Source of the DNA: an uncultured Porphyromonadaceae bacterium
Lineage (GTDB): Bacteria; Bacteroidota; Bacteroidia; Bacteroidales; Muribaculaceae
Assembly: GCA_947175425.1 (NCBI GenBank)
Contig: CAMWMR010000016.1
Span: 1-58,165, forward strand
Length of the DNA stretch: 58,165 bases
Reading direction: 5' to 3'
Position 1 is the first letter of the stretch, and the number at the start of each line of letters is the position of its first letter. The position numbers and the translations under genes are program-made. The notes beneath the pieces were generated by a model. The model was not told the DNA's origin. It was given only the letters and a program-made list of their open reading frames with translations, and ran no database searches. Positions 7,947-18,168 of this stretch are shown one piece after another.

Positions 7947-9008
7947 ATGAACCTCTCAAAAAAAATCACACGCTTTGCAATGACACTGCTCGCCGCCTCT
8001 GCCACAGCTCTGTGCGGTTGCAGCGACAGCTTCATCTTCGACTACGAAGGCGACTGCGATCCCAAATATCGTGTGAGACTGCACTACAACTATCACCTGA
8101 AGCAGGCCGATGCCTTCCCTTATGAGGTGAAGCACGTGACACTCAATGTCATCGACGAAGCAGGGCGCATTGTGCACACTCTGCACGAAAGCGGCGACGC
8201 TCTCGCCGACCCTGCGTACGAGATAGTGCTCGACAACATGCTACCTCCCGGAAATTATCGTCTTCAGGCCTGGTGCGGCGAGGGCGCAATGCCCGGAAGC
8301 ACATCTTTCGCCATACACGACGCCGAATACCTCGAAGATCTCCGCTGCACACTCCTCCCCGACAACCCGGCACGCACCACTCCGGCTGCCGGAGCCGAAG
8401 GCACGCACGTGAGCCGTGAGATTAAGCCTCTGTTCCACGGGCTTACATCGTCGCTCGAATTCAAAGCGGACGAAGGTGTGCATTACTTCGACGTTGACCT
8501 CACAAAAAACACCAACACCATGGTGGTGAACCTCTCGCAGCTCTCGGCATCGCCCATGGATCCCGAGGCCTTCGATTTCGTGATTGTGGTCGACAATGCC
8601 CGAATGGAGCATGACAACACTATTATTCCCGCCGAGGTTGTCACCTACCACGCCCACCATTCGTGGGGCGGCAACATTGACCTCGGTACCGATGCCGTCG
8701 AAGGCGACGTCATAGGTGTCTACAACTCCGTACAGGCCGAATTCTGCATTGGCCGACTTATGGAAGACTCCGGTGCTCGACTTGAAGTGTACCGACGCGA
8801 AGACAGCCGACGCGTGCTGTCGCTCGACATCGTGCAGTATGCCGACAAAGTCCGCTCGATGAGCAACGGCTCGATGCCTCTTCAGGAATACCTCGACCGT
8901 CAGGACGAGTATGTGTGGACTTTCTTCCTCGATTCCGGCTACCGCTGGATCAACACATTCATCTATATCAACTCCTGGAAGATTATAGTTCAGGACGCCG
9001 ATCTCTGA
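7947..9008 (+). CDS. FimB/Mfa2-family pilus anchor lipoprotein
   Basis: A 353-aa lipoprotein (lipobox LCGC, Cys25) resembling FimB/Mfa2, the subunit that stays lipidated at the outer membrane and anchors or terminates the pilus. As expected for an anchor, no Arg-Ala processing site follows the lipid cysteine, unlike the other three fimbrial subunits here. Cys-Asp-Pro after the N-terminus and the RLHYNYHLKQADAF stretch match the family. The C-terminus, INSWKIIVQDADL, parallels that of the major fimbrillin. The next gene starts after 7 bp. Confidence 0.85.
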   Translation: MNLSKKITRFAMTLLAASATALCGCSDSFIFDYEGDCDPKYRVRLHYNYHLKQADAFPYEVKHVTLNVIDEAGRIVHTLHESGDALADPAYEIVLDNMLPPGNYRLQAWCGEGAMPGSTSFAIHDAEYLEDLRCTLLPDNPARTTPAAGAEGTHVSREIKPLFHGLTSSLEFKADEGVHYFDVDLTKNTNTMVVNLSQLSASPMDPEAFDFVIVVDNARMEHDNTIIPAEVVTYHAHHSWGGNIDLGTDAVEGDVIGVYNSVQAEFCIGRLMEDSGARLEVYRREDSRRVLSLDIVQYADKVRSMSNGSMPLQEYLDRQDEYVWTFFLDSGYRWINTFIYINSWKIIVQDADL

Positions 9009-9015
9009 TATATTA

Positions 9016-10167
9016 ATGAAATCTCTGCCAAAAAATATATACCTGTCTGTCATCGCGGCGCTTGCAGCGGCATGCGCGTCTACCTCAGACGCCCCTGTAG
9101 AGCCGGAAGGAGGCGACAAGCCGCTTGCCATGGGTCTGTATGTCACCGTCAGCGACGAGTTACCGTCGCGGGCTACCCCCGAGGGCGATTACAACCGTGG
9201 CGAAGGCAACGAGAACTACATCGACCTCACCATGGGCAACCCCGATGTCAGAGTCCTGGTCTATGACACAGACAACCGCCTTGTGCTGGACATCGACAAC
9301 CCGCTTGTAACTCCTTACGAAAGCTATGCCGGCTCAAAGACCTATCTGCTCCAATTCGAGGTAGACAACGATTTCCGCGAGGCCTTCGAAGGTAAGTCGT
9401 TCAAACTTGTTATGATGGCAAACTTCCGCCACAGCTACAACGTTGCCGCCAATCTGAGCAATCTCTCCGTCGAAACAGGTGTACGCGCTCTCTATTCCGG
9501 CCCTCCGACTCCCCTTGTCGATACTTCCGAACCCATAATGATGTATGGCGTGAGCAGCTTCGGCAACATAACCTTCGAGAAAAACATGCTCAACATAATG
9601 GGCACGCTTCATCTGCTGAGAGCCATGGCAAAAATCGAGGTTTTCGACGCACCGTCGTCACTGCCCGTGAAAAAGGTGACTCTCACACGGCACAACTCCG
9701 AATTTTACCCCGTGCCGGCCAATGTGACGCATCAGGACGACTATGTGAAAGGCAACTACGACGATGACTACACCCTCAGGCCTACCACCGGCCCCACCGA
9801 CGAGCCTTTTAGATACGAAAGTGCCGAGCCGACAGTGCTCAACAGTATCAAAGACAGCAACGGCCTCAGTCATTATATAATATACGTGCCTGAATATGCC
9901 AACCTCGGCGTAGACGGCAACCCGCGCCTCGAAGATAAAAGAGCGCGACTTCAGCTCGATTACGAAACCGGAACCTTCTTCATCGACTTCAAATACTACG
10001 GCGGTACCAACGCCGGACGCCATTTCAACATAATGCGCAACTGGTGGTACCGTTTTGAAGTCAACGTAGGAGAATCTTCGCCCGAGGTAACCGTTGATGT
10101 AATACCTTACGCCGCCGTCGACCTCGACCCATCGTTCGGCATATGCACCGACGAATGCCACCATTAA
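9016..10167 (+). CDS. Minor (tip-type) fimbrillin lipoprotein
   Basis: A 383-aa lipoprotein precursor (lipobox AAAC, Cys20) with an Arg-Ala site (PSRA, Arg52) placed as in the major fimbrillin. It is therefore probably processed and incorporated into the pilus rather than acting as the anchor. The motif IMRNWWYRFEVNVG near the end is the conserved fimbrillin pattern. Its place after the anchor gene and before the large DUF4906-type gene resembles the accessory tip subunits (FimC/FimD or Mfa3/Mfa4 equivalents), but which one cannot be decided from sequence alone. Confidence 0.72.
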   Translation: MKSLPKNIYLSVIAALAAACASTSDAPVEPEGGDKPLAMGLYVTVSDELPSRATPEGDYNRGEGNENYIDLTMGNPDVRVLVYDTDNRLVLDIDNPLVTPYESYAGSKTYLLQFEVDNDFREAFEGKSFKLVMMANFRHSYNVAANLSNLSVETGVRALYSGPPTPLVDTSEPIMMYGVSSFGNITFEKNMLNIMGTLHLLRAMAKIEVFDAPSSLPVKKVTLTRHNSEFYPVPANVTHQDDYVKGNYDDDYTLRPTTGPTDEPFRYESAEPTVLNSIKDSNGLSHYIIYVPEYANLGVDGNPRLEDKRARLQLDYETGTFFIDFKYYGGTNAGRHFNIMRNWWYRFEVNVGESSPEVTVDVIPYAAVDLDPSFGICTDECHH

Positions 10168-10202
10168 AAGGATAATCTTTAAAGGAGAAAACAACACAAG
10201 TC

Positions 10203-13200
10203 ATGACTCGCATAATATCATATACAGGTGCCCTGCTCGGCCTCCTTGCGGCGGCTCTGTCGATGACGCTCAGCTCTTGCGAAGACAGATTCGACTTCGG
10301 TGTCGGCGAAATTGAAGAGGGCGTCAGCACTGTAAGCGTACAGCTCGGTTTCAAGGCCTTCACTCCGGCTCTGACATCGCGTGCCCCCGGCGACGCCATT
10401 AAAAACATAAACACTCTTTGGGTTGTGATATACGACCGCGAGAGCAACTTCATGGAGAAACGTCAGATTACAGATTTCTCTACCGAGAAGCTCGTAAACA
10501 ACTCGCGCCCCGACGGCCTCCTCTCAAGCGAAACGGCAACCGGGCACGTGAGCTTCAACCTCACTCTGCACAACGGATACTACCGCATCTACGCCGTGGC
10601 CAACCACGACCTCGCCGCTGTCGACAACGACTATATAAGCACAATTCCTGCTCTCAAGGCCCTCGACCTGACGTGGAAAGACGGCGATGCCGCTGCCAAC
10701 GCGCAGATGTTCGGCTGGTTTGTGAACGGCGACAAGGACACTGACCACGGAGCCGACGCTCCCGTCGTGACAATCCGCGACAATTCATCTTCGCTGCACG
10801 CGTGGGTGCACCGCGCCGCTTCAAAAGTGACAATAGCCTTCGACACCGACAAGCTCAGCGAGGACGTGCGCATCTATCTCCACTCGGTTACAATCAAAGA
10901 CATTCCCACACATTGCTACCTGCACGACGAGAATGCCCCCGGCGACGACAGCTATACTCTCGACTCCGAGCTCACGCAGGGCGAAACAATATACTTTGGC
11001 GACGCAAAGCCCGGACAGACCGGCAAGGACGACCACCGGAGCTGGGCACGCATTCACTCGGGCGACTCGGTTTACGGCCTTTACAGCGACACTCACGGCT
11101 TGCCCGACGCGGGCATGAGCATTGCCGCCCGGCTCGCCCGAGAGCACTCCGACGAGGCTCCTGCACTCTATTTCTATGAAAATTTGCAGGGCTCGGGTAC
11201 TATTGGCACAGAGTCGGACAAGCGTCAGGACGTTTCAGGGAACAATGCCCAGGTAAGCTATCCCGACGGCGTTGATGAAGGCGACAAGGCATGGAAAGAC
11301 GCCAAACCATTCGGGACGTACATCGAAGTAAAAGGCTACTACGAGAACACAGGCCTCGCTTCGCCCGGCAAAGGCGACATAATCTACCGCTTCATGCTCG
11401 GAAAAGACATCACCACCGACTACAACGCCGAGCGTAACTACCATTACCGCCTCACCATGCGCTTCCACGGCAATGCCAACGACATCGATTTCCACATTGA
11501 CTACCGCGAGGAGGACAAGCCCGGCCTGTATGTGCAGGACACGACATATGTGTCGTATCTCTACAACCAGCCGTCACACACTGTGGTGCGTGCCACTCCA
11601 AAGCCCGGCTACGATCTGCTGAGCCTCGAGGCCTATATCCTCGACAATGAATGGCGCCCCTACTCCGAAATTCAGGACGACGCCGCCGGCATCGACGACC
11701 CCACACTCACACCACTCTACAACAAAAAAGCGTGGGACAGCCAACGCGCGCCCGACTCGAGACTATACCCTGCCACAGCAGGCGGATACACACGCCCCGA
11801 CTATAAAGTTGAATGGACCGATGACGCAGGCACCAAACATTCCGAAGCTTCGGCAAGAAACACAGAATTCGGCTTTCTATCGCTGCGCACCACATCGGTA
11901 CAGCTGTACGAGCTTCAGGGCAGTGGTGACAAAATGTCATTTCTTGCCCGTATGCGACGGCTCTATTTTCTTGGCGACAAGAACGGCAACGGCACAAAGG
12001 AGAAGAACTCGCGCGGCTACCGCAACTACGGTGACATGCCCACCGCGGACGGCACTACTACCGGCGGCGATGAAGAGAACGGATATTACACTATAACCCG
12101 CACTACGGGGCGTGTTGCCGCCACATCTGACTATGTTATGGAAATACCGTTATATACACGTGCACGAAGTATCGACTCCTGGGCTGTATATTCCGGTGCC
12201 AATCCTTTCTACCGCCATTACCGCTATGCGCGTGTGGCATTTTTGGCGACATACAAGAAATCGGCGTCCAACACCGACGCTTCGGCGCCCGCGCAGTATC
12301 AGGAAGTTGCCCAAACACACGTGCTTCAGGCTCGACGCATCGACAATCCACGAACCATTTACCGCCGTTACGACAACAAAGACCCGTTCTTCGTACAACT
12401 GTGCTACAACACTCTAACAGCCAAGGAACAGCTGGAGAACTTCATTTCCAACGATGCTGTGATATATCAGCCCATCATTTCGCGCGGCCCGTGGACGGCC
12501 ACAATCGAGCGCGATCCTCATGGCCTTGTCACTATCACTGCCAACGGACAGTCGGCCAAAGGCGAGGGCGCTTCCATCACGGGCAGGAACAATACTCCCA
12601 TTCAGTTCACCTACACGCCATCGGCATTCCCGTCCCAAAACGACTCGTACGGCGCCATAATTCTCGTTACCTACCATGGCAACAGTTGCACTCACAAAAT
12701 TATAGTGCGCCAAGGCTATGCGGCGCACACCATCGGCGGGGGCACTGCAAAATGGTCGGCGTTCAATGTGTACGACAGCGGCAACCTCACAAAATCGCCG
12801 CTATCCGTAGGCAGTATCTTCAGACGACACAGCGACCTCAGCTACCCCATAGCCGAAGAAAACAACTTCCGCACGGGCTATGGAGTGCTCCAGACTCCAT
12901 CCGGAACATTTAAAATCCTAAACAAATCACAGGAATCCACATGGAATGCCATTCCGGCAGTCACCGAAGCTTCCGACAACGACTTTAAAAGCATGAGCCT
13001 CTTCAGTCCGCACCTGCAAAAGAAGGCCACATACCGCATACCATCCTACACCGAGCTTCCGGACATCGGCATATATTCCGACAAGACATCCGATACTCCG
13101 CCCGCAACCGAAAAGAAGAAAGTGGAAGATATAGGCATGGCTTTCGGCATCGCATATGCCGACGGAGCAACCCGCACCCTCTACACGAAAGAAGCCTACA

Positions 13201-13589
13201 CCTACTCCGACATCGACAACACCGGCTCCGACTCCAAAAAGGGCGTACGTGGCGTAGCTGTTTACAGTCTTTCCAAAGGCGACAACGTATTCTTCCCTTT
13301 CGGCAGCTTTGGCAATCCCAGGCGCAGAAACGGAGGCATGCTGCAATATGCGTCCATTAACTTTAAACTTGACAGAGACAACAACTCCGACGACTACCGC
13401 CCCATGGCCTACGACCTCACGACTCACATCGGCGGCGTCTACTGGATTACAGCCAGCGATTCAAAACGTCATGTGGCAATCGACTACAACGGTGGCAACT
13501 ACATGTCAAGTTATCTGAACACCGACGACGTGTTTCAAACCGCAGGAGCTGCCGACGCAGCTCCCATCAAACCCATTCTCAACGAATAG
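10203..13589 (+). CDS. Large DUF4906-type fimbrial tip/adhesin-like lipoprotein
   Basis: A 1128-aa exported lipoprotein (lipobox LSSC, Cys26) with a TSRA Arg-Ala site near residue 60. The first third looks like a fimbrillin fold: a conserved N-terminal domain, GHVSFNLTLHNGYYRIYAVANH, and YHYRLTMRFHGN near 420. A long beta-rich C-terminal region follows, unlike the other subunits but consistent with the DUF4906 proteins that close Bacteroidales fimbrial loci. A tip adhesin or terminal subunit is the natural reading; the ligand is unknown. An AAAGGAG sequence about 15 bp before the ATG is Shine-Dalgarno-like. It is the last pilus gene and converges with the HU-like gene. Confidence 0.72.
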   Translation: MTRIISYTGALLGLLAAALSMTLSSCEDRFDFGVGEIEEGVSTVSVQLGFKAFTPALTSRAPGDAIKNINTLWVVIYDRESNFMEKRQITDFSTEKLVNNSRPDGLLSSETATGHVSFNLTLHNGYYRIYAVANHDLAAVDNDYISTIPALKALDLTWKDGDAAANAQMFGWFVNGDKDTDHGADAPVVTIRDNSSSLHAWVHRAASKVTIAFDTDKLSEDVRIYLHSVTIKDIPTHCYLHDENAPGDDSYTLDSELTQGETIYFGDAKPGQTGKDDHRSWARIHSGDSVYGLYSDTHGLPDAGMSIAARLAREHSDEAPALYFYENLQGSGTIGTESDKRQDVSGNNAQVSYPDGVDEGDKAWKDAKPFGTYIEVKGYYENTGLASPGKGDIIYRFMLGKDITTDYNAERNYHYRLTMRFHGNANDIDFHIDYREEDKPGLYVQDTTYVSYLYNQPSHTVVRATPKPGYDLLSLEAYILDNEWRPYSEIQDDAAGIDDPTLTPLYNKKAWDSQRAPDSRLYPATAGGYTRPDYKVEWTDDAGTKHSEASARNTEFGFLSLRTTSVQLYELQGSGDKMSFLARMRRLYFLGDKNGNGTKEKNSRGYRNYGDMPTADGTTTGGDEENGYYTITRTTGRVAATSDYVMEIPLYTRARSIDSWAVYSGANPFYRHYRYARVAFLATYKKSASNTDASAPAQYQEVAQTHVLQARRIDNPRTIYRRYDNKDPFFVQLCYNTLTAKEQLENFISNDAVIYQPIISRGPWTATIERDPHGLVTITANGQSAKGEGASITGRNNTPIQFTYTPSAFPSQNDSYGAIILVTYHGNSCTHKIIVRQGYAAHTIGGGTAKWSAFNVYDSGNLTKSPLSVGSIFRRHSDLSYPIAEENNFRTGYGVLQTPSGTFKILNKSQESTWNAIPAVTEASDNDFKSMSLFSPHLQKKATYRIPSYTELPDIGIYSDKTSDTPPATEKKKVEDIGMAFGIAYADGATRTLYTKEAYTYSDIDNTGSDSKKGVRGVAVYSLSKGDNVFFPFGSFGNPRRRNGGMLQYASINFKLDRDNNSDDYRPMAYDLTTHIGGVYWITASDSKRHVAIDYNGGNYMSSYLNTDDVFQTAGAADAAPIKPILNE

Positions 13590-13621
13590 TTCCTCAACAA
13601 TATTTCTCGGACGGCGATGGC

Positions 13622-13912
13622 TTAAATCATTTCCTGCGGAGGGGTGAGGCGTTTTGCCAGAGCGCCGGCAGGGACGAATTTAACGGAGATTTCCGGGGGC
13701 AGGAGCATTTTGCGGCCGGTGGACAGGTCGGTGCGTATTTCTTCGTCATGCTTTTCGGGCACAAATGTACCGAAAGTGGGCACGGCCACACTGTCGAGTT
13801 CCGAGCCGCTCTGACGCAGGGCCACCGACAGGCCTTCGACGAGGGCGTCGACATCGGCAGTGCTGCGACCGGTAAGCTCGGCTATGCGTTTGCGAAATTG
13901 TTTATAGTCCAT
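13622..13912 (-). CDS. Divergent HU/IHF-family DNA-binding protein
   Basis: A 96-aa protein with the HU/IHF fold layout: helices at about 4-45 ([31 protein letters not shown]), then the beta-arm region beginning [15 protein letters not shown] and a short C-terminal helix (GALAKRLT). It lacks the classic GFGxF and arm sequence, so it is a divergent member. The start overlaps the end of umuC by 11 bp, indicating translational coupling. Why a DNA-bending protein is tied to an error-prone polymerase is unknown; a role in the damage response is speculation from position. Confidence 0.78.
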   Translation of the reverse strand: MDYKQFRKRIAELTGRSTADVDALVEGLSVALRQSGSELDSVAVPTFGTFVPEKHDEEIRTDLSTGRKMLLPPEISVKFVPAGALAKRLTPPQEMI

Positions 13913-15188
13913 ATGTGGTATTCACTTTAATTATATCATCTAAACGGGTTGAATATTCGGGCGAGCGTTTTTCGCAGCGCACACATGTTTCCAAAGGCAT
14001 GTACGATGCAATGTGCACGCAATCGTGAGTGGGCGATGCCGAATTTATAGTATCCAGCACTTTCATCAAGCGTCCGCGACGCTCACGATCTACAGGATTC
14101 TCGAAAAGCGAGGGCTGCACATAACGCTCATCCACAAGTTCGGGAATGATTATGCCGGCGCGCTTATAGCCGAATCCTTTGCGGAATATCCTGCGCAATG
14201 CCTCTTGAGCTGCGGCAGCTACTGCAGATGTATCGGCAGTTGCTTCGGGCAGCGACACGGAGGCCGTGTTGGAATACTGCGGCAGGTCCTCGCGGTGACT
14301 GTTGGTGTGCAGAAAAACCGATACCGAAACGGCTGCCAGTCCATGACGCCGCATTTTCCGCGTAATAATCGTTGCAAAAATTGCAAAAGCGTCCTCCAGT
14401 CTCGATAGTTCGTAAATATCGGAAGCAAAGGAGCGGGAGCACACCGTTTGCTTTGGCAACGAATCGCAGGTTTCAATGTCAACGCACGAAATGCCGTTAA
14501 GTTCGCGCCATGTGCGCATTCCGGTGAGGTCAAGAATTTTTTCGAGGTCGCTCTGCGGCATATCGGCAAGGTGCGCGGCGGTGGAAATTCCATAGGGAGC
14601 GAGGCGTTTTACAAGTCGCCGCCCTATTCCCCACACATCGCCCACGGGTGTAAGCTCAAGCGCCCGGCGCCGGCGCATTTCATTATCGATTGCGCACACG
14701 CAGCGGTAGGCGGGATATTTTTTGGCAAAGTGCGATGCTATTTTTGCAAGAGTTTTTGTGGATGAAAGCCCGAGCGATGTAGGGATTCCTACATTACGGC
14801 GGATTCGCCTCACAAGTTCGCGCCCCATTTTCTCTGCCTCGGCGTAATTATCGGTATCTATGGAGATAAAGGCTTCGTCTATGGAATAAACGGCAATATC
14901 ATCCACAAGCGAGGCGATTGTGTTCATTACCCGCGAGGAAATATCGCCGTACAGCCTGTGGTTTCCCGAAAGAACCGCCACATTGTTGGCCTCGCACAAA
15001 CTCTTTACTTTAAAAAACGGATTGCCGCGCCTAAGTCCCAGGGCTTTTGCCTCGTTGGACAATGCGACTATGCAGCCGTCGTTATTGCTTAGGACTACCA
15101 CGGGGACATTGCGCAGACGCGGAGCGAAAACACGCTCGCACGAAACAAAAAAGTTGTTGCAGTCGATAAGCCCCGTCATGGCAGTCAA
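13902..15188 (-). CDS. umuC: Y-family DNA polymerase V catalytic subunit
   Basis: Translesion polymerase active in SOS mutagenesis with UmuD'. The 428-aa protein has the Y-family signatures: [15 protein letters not shown] at the N-terminus with the first catalytic Asp, [11 protein letters not shown], and the catalytic acidic pair in [11 protein letters not shown] near residue 105. A helix-hairpin-helix region follows ([15 protein letters not shown], about 185-200), then the little-finger domain and a basic C-terminus. The ATG overlaps the umuD stop as ATGA, and the 3' end overlaps the HU-like gene. An alternative start is Met4. Confidence 0.93.
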   Translation of the reverse strand: MTAMTGLIDCNNFFVSCERVFAPRLRNVPVVVLSNNDGCIVALSNEAKALGLRRGNPFFKVKSLCEANNVAVLSGNHRLYGDISSRVMNTIASLVDDIAVYSIDEAFISIDTDNYAEAEKMGRELVRRIRRNVGIPTSLGLSSTKTLAKIASHFAKKYPAYRCVCAIDNEMRRRRALELTPVGDVWGIGRRLVKRLAPYGISTAAHLADMPQSDLEKILDLTGMRTWRELNGISCVDIETCDSLPKQTVCSRSFASDIYELSRLEDAFAIFATIITRKMRRHGLAAVSVSVFLHTNSHREDLPQYSNTASVSLPEATADTSAVAAAAQEALRRIFRKGFGYKRAGIIIPELVDERYVQPSLFENPVDRERRGRLMKVLDTINSASPTHDCVHIASYMPLETCVRCEKRSPEYSTRLDDIIKVNTTYGL

Positions 15189-15655
15189 TTGCGCGAAGCC
15201 CTGCGACGACGAGGCCTGCGGTTATTCTTTATTGTGTGCGTAACGACTCCCCACACCTCAAAACGGTTTTCGGGAGTGACAAGAATAGGGTCGAAGCTCT
15301 CGTTGGAGGGGATGAGCCATACGGCACCGGGGCGGAGGCGTATGCGCTTGAGTGTAAATTCGCCGTCGAGGCAGCATACTGTCAAATCGCCGTCCTCGGG
15401 TTCAAGCGAACGGTCGATTACGAGCAAATCGCCGGGTTCTATACCCTCCTCTATCATTGAATCGCCGCTTACGCGCCCGTAAAAAGTTGAAGAGGGATGC
15501 CTCACAATCATTGTATTGAGGTCGATGGATTCACTGATATAGTCCTGTGCGGGCGACGGGAATCCGGCCTGAATGCCGGCATCGGCATAAGGCAATGGCA
15601 TGCTCGTGGACATATCCGGAGTAAATATTTCCAATGATATATTTAACTTGGACAT
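15185..15655 (-). CDS. umuD: UmuD-type S24 self-cleaving mutagenesis protein
   Basis: A LexA-fold serine protease that trims itself, stimulated by RecA filaments, to the form that partners UmuC. The 156-aa protein carries the cleavage site Ala30-Gly31 ([11 protein letters not shown]), the nucleophile Ser66 (GDSMIE) and the general base Lys103 (FTLKRI). The C-terminus has an unusually basic tail ([11 protein letters not shown]). No LexA-box-like palindrome or own promoter is evident in the 24 bp between the glycosyltransferase gene and this ATG, so it may be transcribed with proS. Confidence 0.92.
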   Translation of the reverse strand: MSKLNISLEIFTPDMSTSMPLPYADAGIQAGFPSPAQDYISESIDLNTMIVRHPSSTFYGRVSGDSMIEEGIEPGDLLVIDRSLEPEDGDLTVCCLDGEFTLKRIRLRPGAVWLIPSNESFDPILVTPENRFEVWGVVTHTIKNNRRPRRRRASRN

Positions 15656-15679
15656 ACGCTGTGGAGAGATTTGCCGGAA

Positions 15680-16672
15680 TCAGTCGAGCAAACGGTCCTT
15701 TATGGCATAACGGGGACGCCGCTTGACTTCCGTAAAGATTTTTCCTATGTATTCGCCTATGATTCCCAGCGAAATAAGTACAAGGCTGCCCAGGAACCAC
15801 ACAGAAACCATTAGAGATGACCAGCCGGAAATGGCGCTGCCGTTGAAATGCGATACAAGTACCCATATTCCCACTGCTATATCGGCCAACAGCAGAATAA
15901 GCCCCACCAAAAAGATGAGACGCATGGGCTGTGCCGTAAAGGAGGTTATGCCGTCGATACTTACCGAGAGGAGTTTGAAAAACGAATATTTTGTTGTTCC
16001 TGCAGCTCGGGCATTACGGGCATAATGTACCGTGGCATAGTTGAGCCCTATGTGAGGCATTAGTCCACGCAGGAAAAGATTACGCTCGCCGTACTCCGAC
16101 AGCATTTCGAGCGAACGGCGGCTCATAAGCCGGAACTCGGAGTGATCGTAGAAAGTCTCGAGCCCCATATTTCGCTGCAGTCTGTAGAAAGCACGCGCCG
16201 AAGTACGCTTGAACCACGAATCGCTTGAGCGGGAGTTGCGAATGCCGTAAACGATATCGGCACCCTCGCGGAATTTGCGCACCATTTCGTAAATGGCGTC
16301 GGGCGAATCCTGCAAGTCGGCATCCACGGTAATTGCGGCGTCGCACAAAGGCATTGCCGTCATTAGCCCGGCAAGCATGGCATTTTGCTGTCCGCGGTTG
16401 TGAGCCAGCGAAATGGCTTTGAAACGTTTGTCGGCCGCATGCTGTGCTTCAATAACAGCAAAGGTAGCATCCTTGCTGCCGTCGTCGACGCACAGTATAA
16501 AACTTTGTGGAGAGGCAATTTTTTCGGCCGCCATAGTGTCCAGAATGCCCAACAGCACCGGAGCACTTATAGGCAGCATTGCCTCCTCGTTGTAACACGG
16601 CACCACAAGAGCAATTACAGGAAGCTCGCGGCTTTCTGCAATTGCCTTGCTTGTGTTGTCGGTAGTGTTCAT
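15680..16672 (-). CDS. GtrB/ArnC-like family 2 glycosyltransferase with two membrane helices
   Basis: Transfers a sugar from a nucleotide sugar to a polyprenyl phosphate at the inner membrane (DPM1/GtrB/ArnC group). The 330-aa protein shows VVPCYNEEAML at the N-terminus, CVDDGSKD, the metal-binding VDADLQDSPD, and RGLMPHIG. Two C-terminal membrane segments (about residues 240-268 and 280-305) precede a basic end. A longer reading to 16831 exists, but ATG 16672 shares its A with the proS stop codon (TGATG) and leaves the conserved core near the N-terminus. The sugar is unknown; lipid-linked glycans or surface modification are likely. Confidence 0.85.
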   Translation of the reverse strand: MNTTDNTSKAIAESRELPVIALVVPCYNEEAMLPISAPVLLGILDTMAAEKIASPQSFILCVDDGSKDATFAVIEAQHAADKRFKAISLAHNRGQQNAMLAGLMTAMPLCDAAITVDADLQDSPDAIYEMVRKFREGADIVYGIRNSRSSDSWFKRTSARAFYRLQRNMGLETFYDHSEFRLMSRRSLEMLSEYGERNLFLRGLMPHIGLNYATVHYARNARAAGTTKYSFFKLLSVSIDGITSFTAQPMRLIFLVGLILLLADIAVGIWVLVSHFNGSAISGWSSLMVSVWFLGSLVLISLGIIGEYIGKIFTEVKRRPRYAIKDRLLD

Positions 16673-18153
16673 CAATAGTTGCGTGCAATGATTACGCGGC
16701 GCTTGGAAGGCTTGCCTGTAACCATACATACGCCGGGGGTATCGTCGCCGTCCAAAGGTATGCAACGGATTGTTGCTTTGGTATCGGCTTTGATTTGTTC
16801 TTCGGTTTCGGTTGTTCCGTCCCAGTGGCAAAGGAAGAAGCCGCCGTCCTCGATACGTTCCTTGAATTCATCGTAGGAATCGCATACATAGGTCTTGGCC
16901 TGACGCATATCCACTGCCTTGCGGTAGATATTTTCCTGAATTTCTTCAAGCAGGGTGTTGACATAGTCGGCGATACCTGCCAAAGGTGCGGAATGTTTTT
17001 CGAGAGTGTCGCGACGCATAACTTCCACGGTACCGTTTTCAATATCGCGGGCACCGAGGACAAGACGCACGGGAACACCTTTAAGCTCGTAGTCGGCGAA
17101 CTTGAAGCCGGGACGTTTGTTTTCGGCGTCGTCGTATTTCACGGATATGCCGAGCTGACCGAGACGTTCCACAATGGGCATAACTTTTTCGGTGATTGCG
17201 GCAAGCTGTTCGGCATTCTTATATATAGGTATAATAACAACCTGTATGGGGGCGAGATGCGGAGGCAGTACCAAACCGTTGTCGTCGGAGTGAGTCATGA
17301 TGAGCGCACCCATAAGACGAGTGGATACACCCCACGAGTTTGCCCATACATATTCGGGCTGGTTGTCGCGGTTGGCGAAAGTAACATCGAAGGCCTTGGC
17401 GAAATTCTGGCCGAGGTTGTGCGATGTACCTGCCTGCAAAGCCTTGCCGTCCTGCATCATGGCCTCGATGGTGTAGGTATTGAGAGCTCCGGCAAAACGT
17501 TCGTTTGCAGTTTTCACGCCAATCTGCACGGGCATTGCCATGTACTTTTCGGCAAATTCGGCGTAGAGTTTAATCATCTGCACGGTACGTGCTTCCGATT
17601 CCTCGGCGGTTGCATGGGCACAGTGGCCTTCCTGCCAAAGGAATTCCGAGGTACGCAGGAACATGCGGGTACGCATTTCCCAACGCATTACGTTGGCCCA
17701 CTGGTTGCACAGCACGGGCAGGTCGCGCCAGCTGTGAATCCAGTTCTTGTAGGTACCCCAAATAATAGTTTCCGAAGTGGGACGAACAATGAGTTCTTCT
17801 TCCAGACGTGCTTCGGGATCTACAATAACACCGGTACCATTGGGGTCGTTTTTAAGACGATAGTGTGTTACCACGGCGCATTCCTTTGCAAAGCCTTCCA
17901 CATGTTCGGCTTCGCGGCAAAGGAATGATTTGGGGATAAGCAGGGGGAAATATGCGTTCTGCACACCGGTTTCCTTGAACATGCGGTCGAGTGTCTGCTG
18001 CATTTTTTCCCATATAGCGTAACCGTAGGGTTTGATAACCATACAGCCGCGTACCGCCGACTGTTCGGCGAGGTCGGCCTTGACAACCAACTCGTTGTAC
18101 CACTGTGAGTAGTTGTCACCGCGCTTAGTGAGGTTTTTGAGTTCTATTGCCAT
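16672..18153 (-). CDS. proS: Prolyl-tRNA synthetase (archaeal/eukaryotic-type ProS)
   Basis: Charges tRNA-Pro with proline. The 493-aa length, lack of an editing insertion domain and the C-terminal zinc-type extension match the ProS type 3 form common in Bacteroidota. Class II motifs are visible: [19 protein letters not shown] followed by [28 protein letters not shown] (motif 2 region) and the [16 protein letters not shown] segment. An anticodon-binding domain starts near residue 285. It lies 15 bp after the DUF3127 gene and overlaps the glycosyltransferase start by one base. Confidence 0.96.
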   Translation of the reverse strand: MAIELKNLTKRGDNYSQWYNELVVKADLAEQSAVRGCMVIKPYGYAIWEKMQQTLDRMFKETGVQNAYFPLLIPKSFLCREAEHVEGFAKECAVVTHYRLKNDPNGTGVIVDPEARLEEELIVRPTSETIIWGTYKNWIHSWRDLPVLCNQWANVMRWEMRTRMFLRTSEFLWQEGHCAHATAEESEARTVQMIKLYAEFAEKYMAMPVQIGVKTANERFAGALNTYTIEAMMQDGKALQAGTSHNLGQNFAKAFDVTFANRDNQPEYVWANSWGVSTRLMGALIMTHSDDNGLVLPPHLAPIQVVIIPIYKNAEQLAAITEKVMPIVERLGQLGISVKYDDAENKRPGFKFADYELKGVPVRLVLGARDIENGTVEVMRRDTLEKHSAPLAGIADYVNTLLEEIQENIYRKAVDMRQAKTYVCDSYDEFKERIEDGGFFLCHWDGTTETEEQIKADTKATIRCIPLDGDDTPGVCMVTGKPSKRRVIIARNY

Positions 18154-18168
18154 ATCTTGCAGTTAAGC

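Noticed and set aside
16795-17928. A 377-codon open frame on the plus strand
   Set aside because: It is antisense to proS and its composition is that of a reverse-frame shadow (Cys/Phe/His-rich, no domain).
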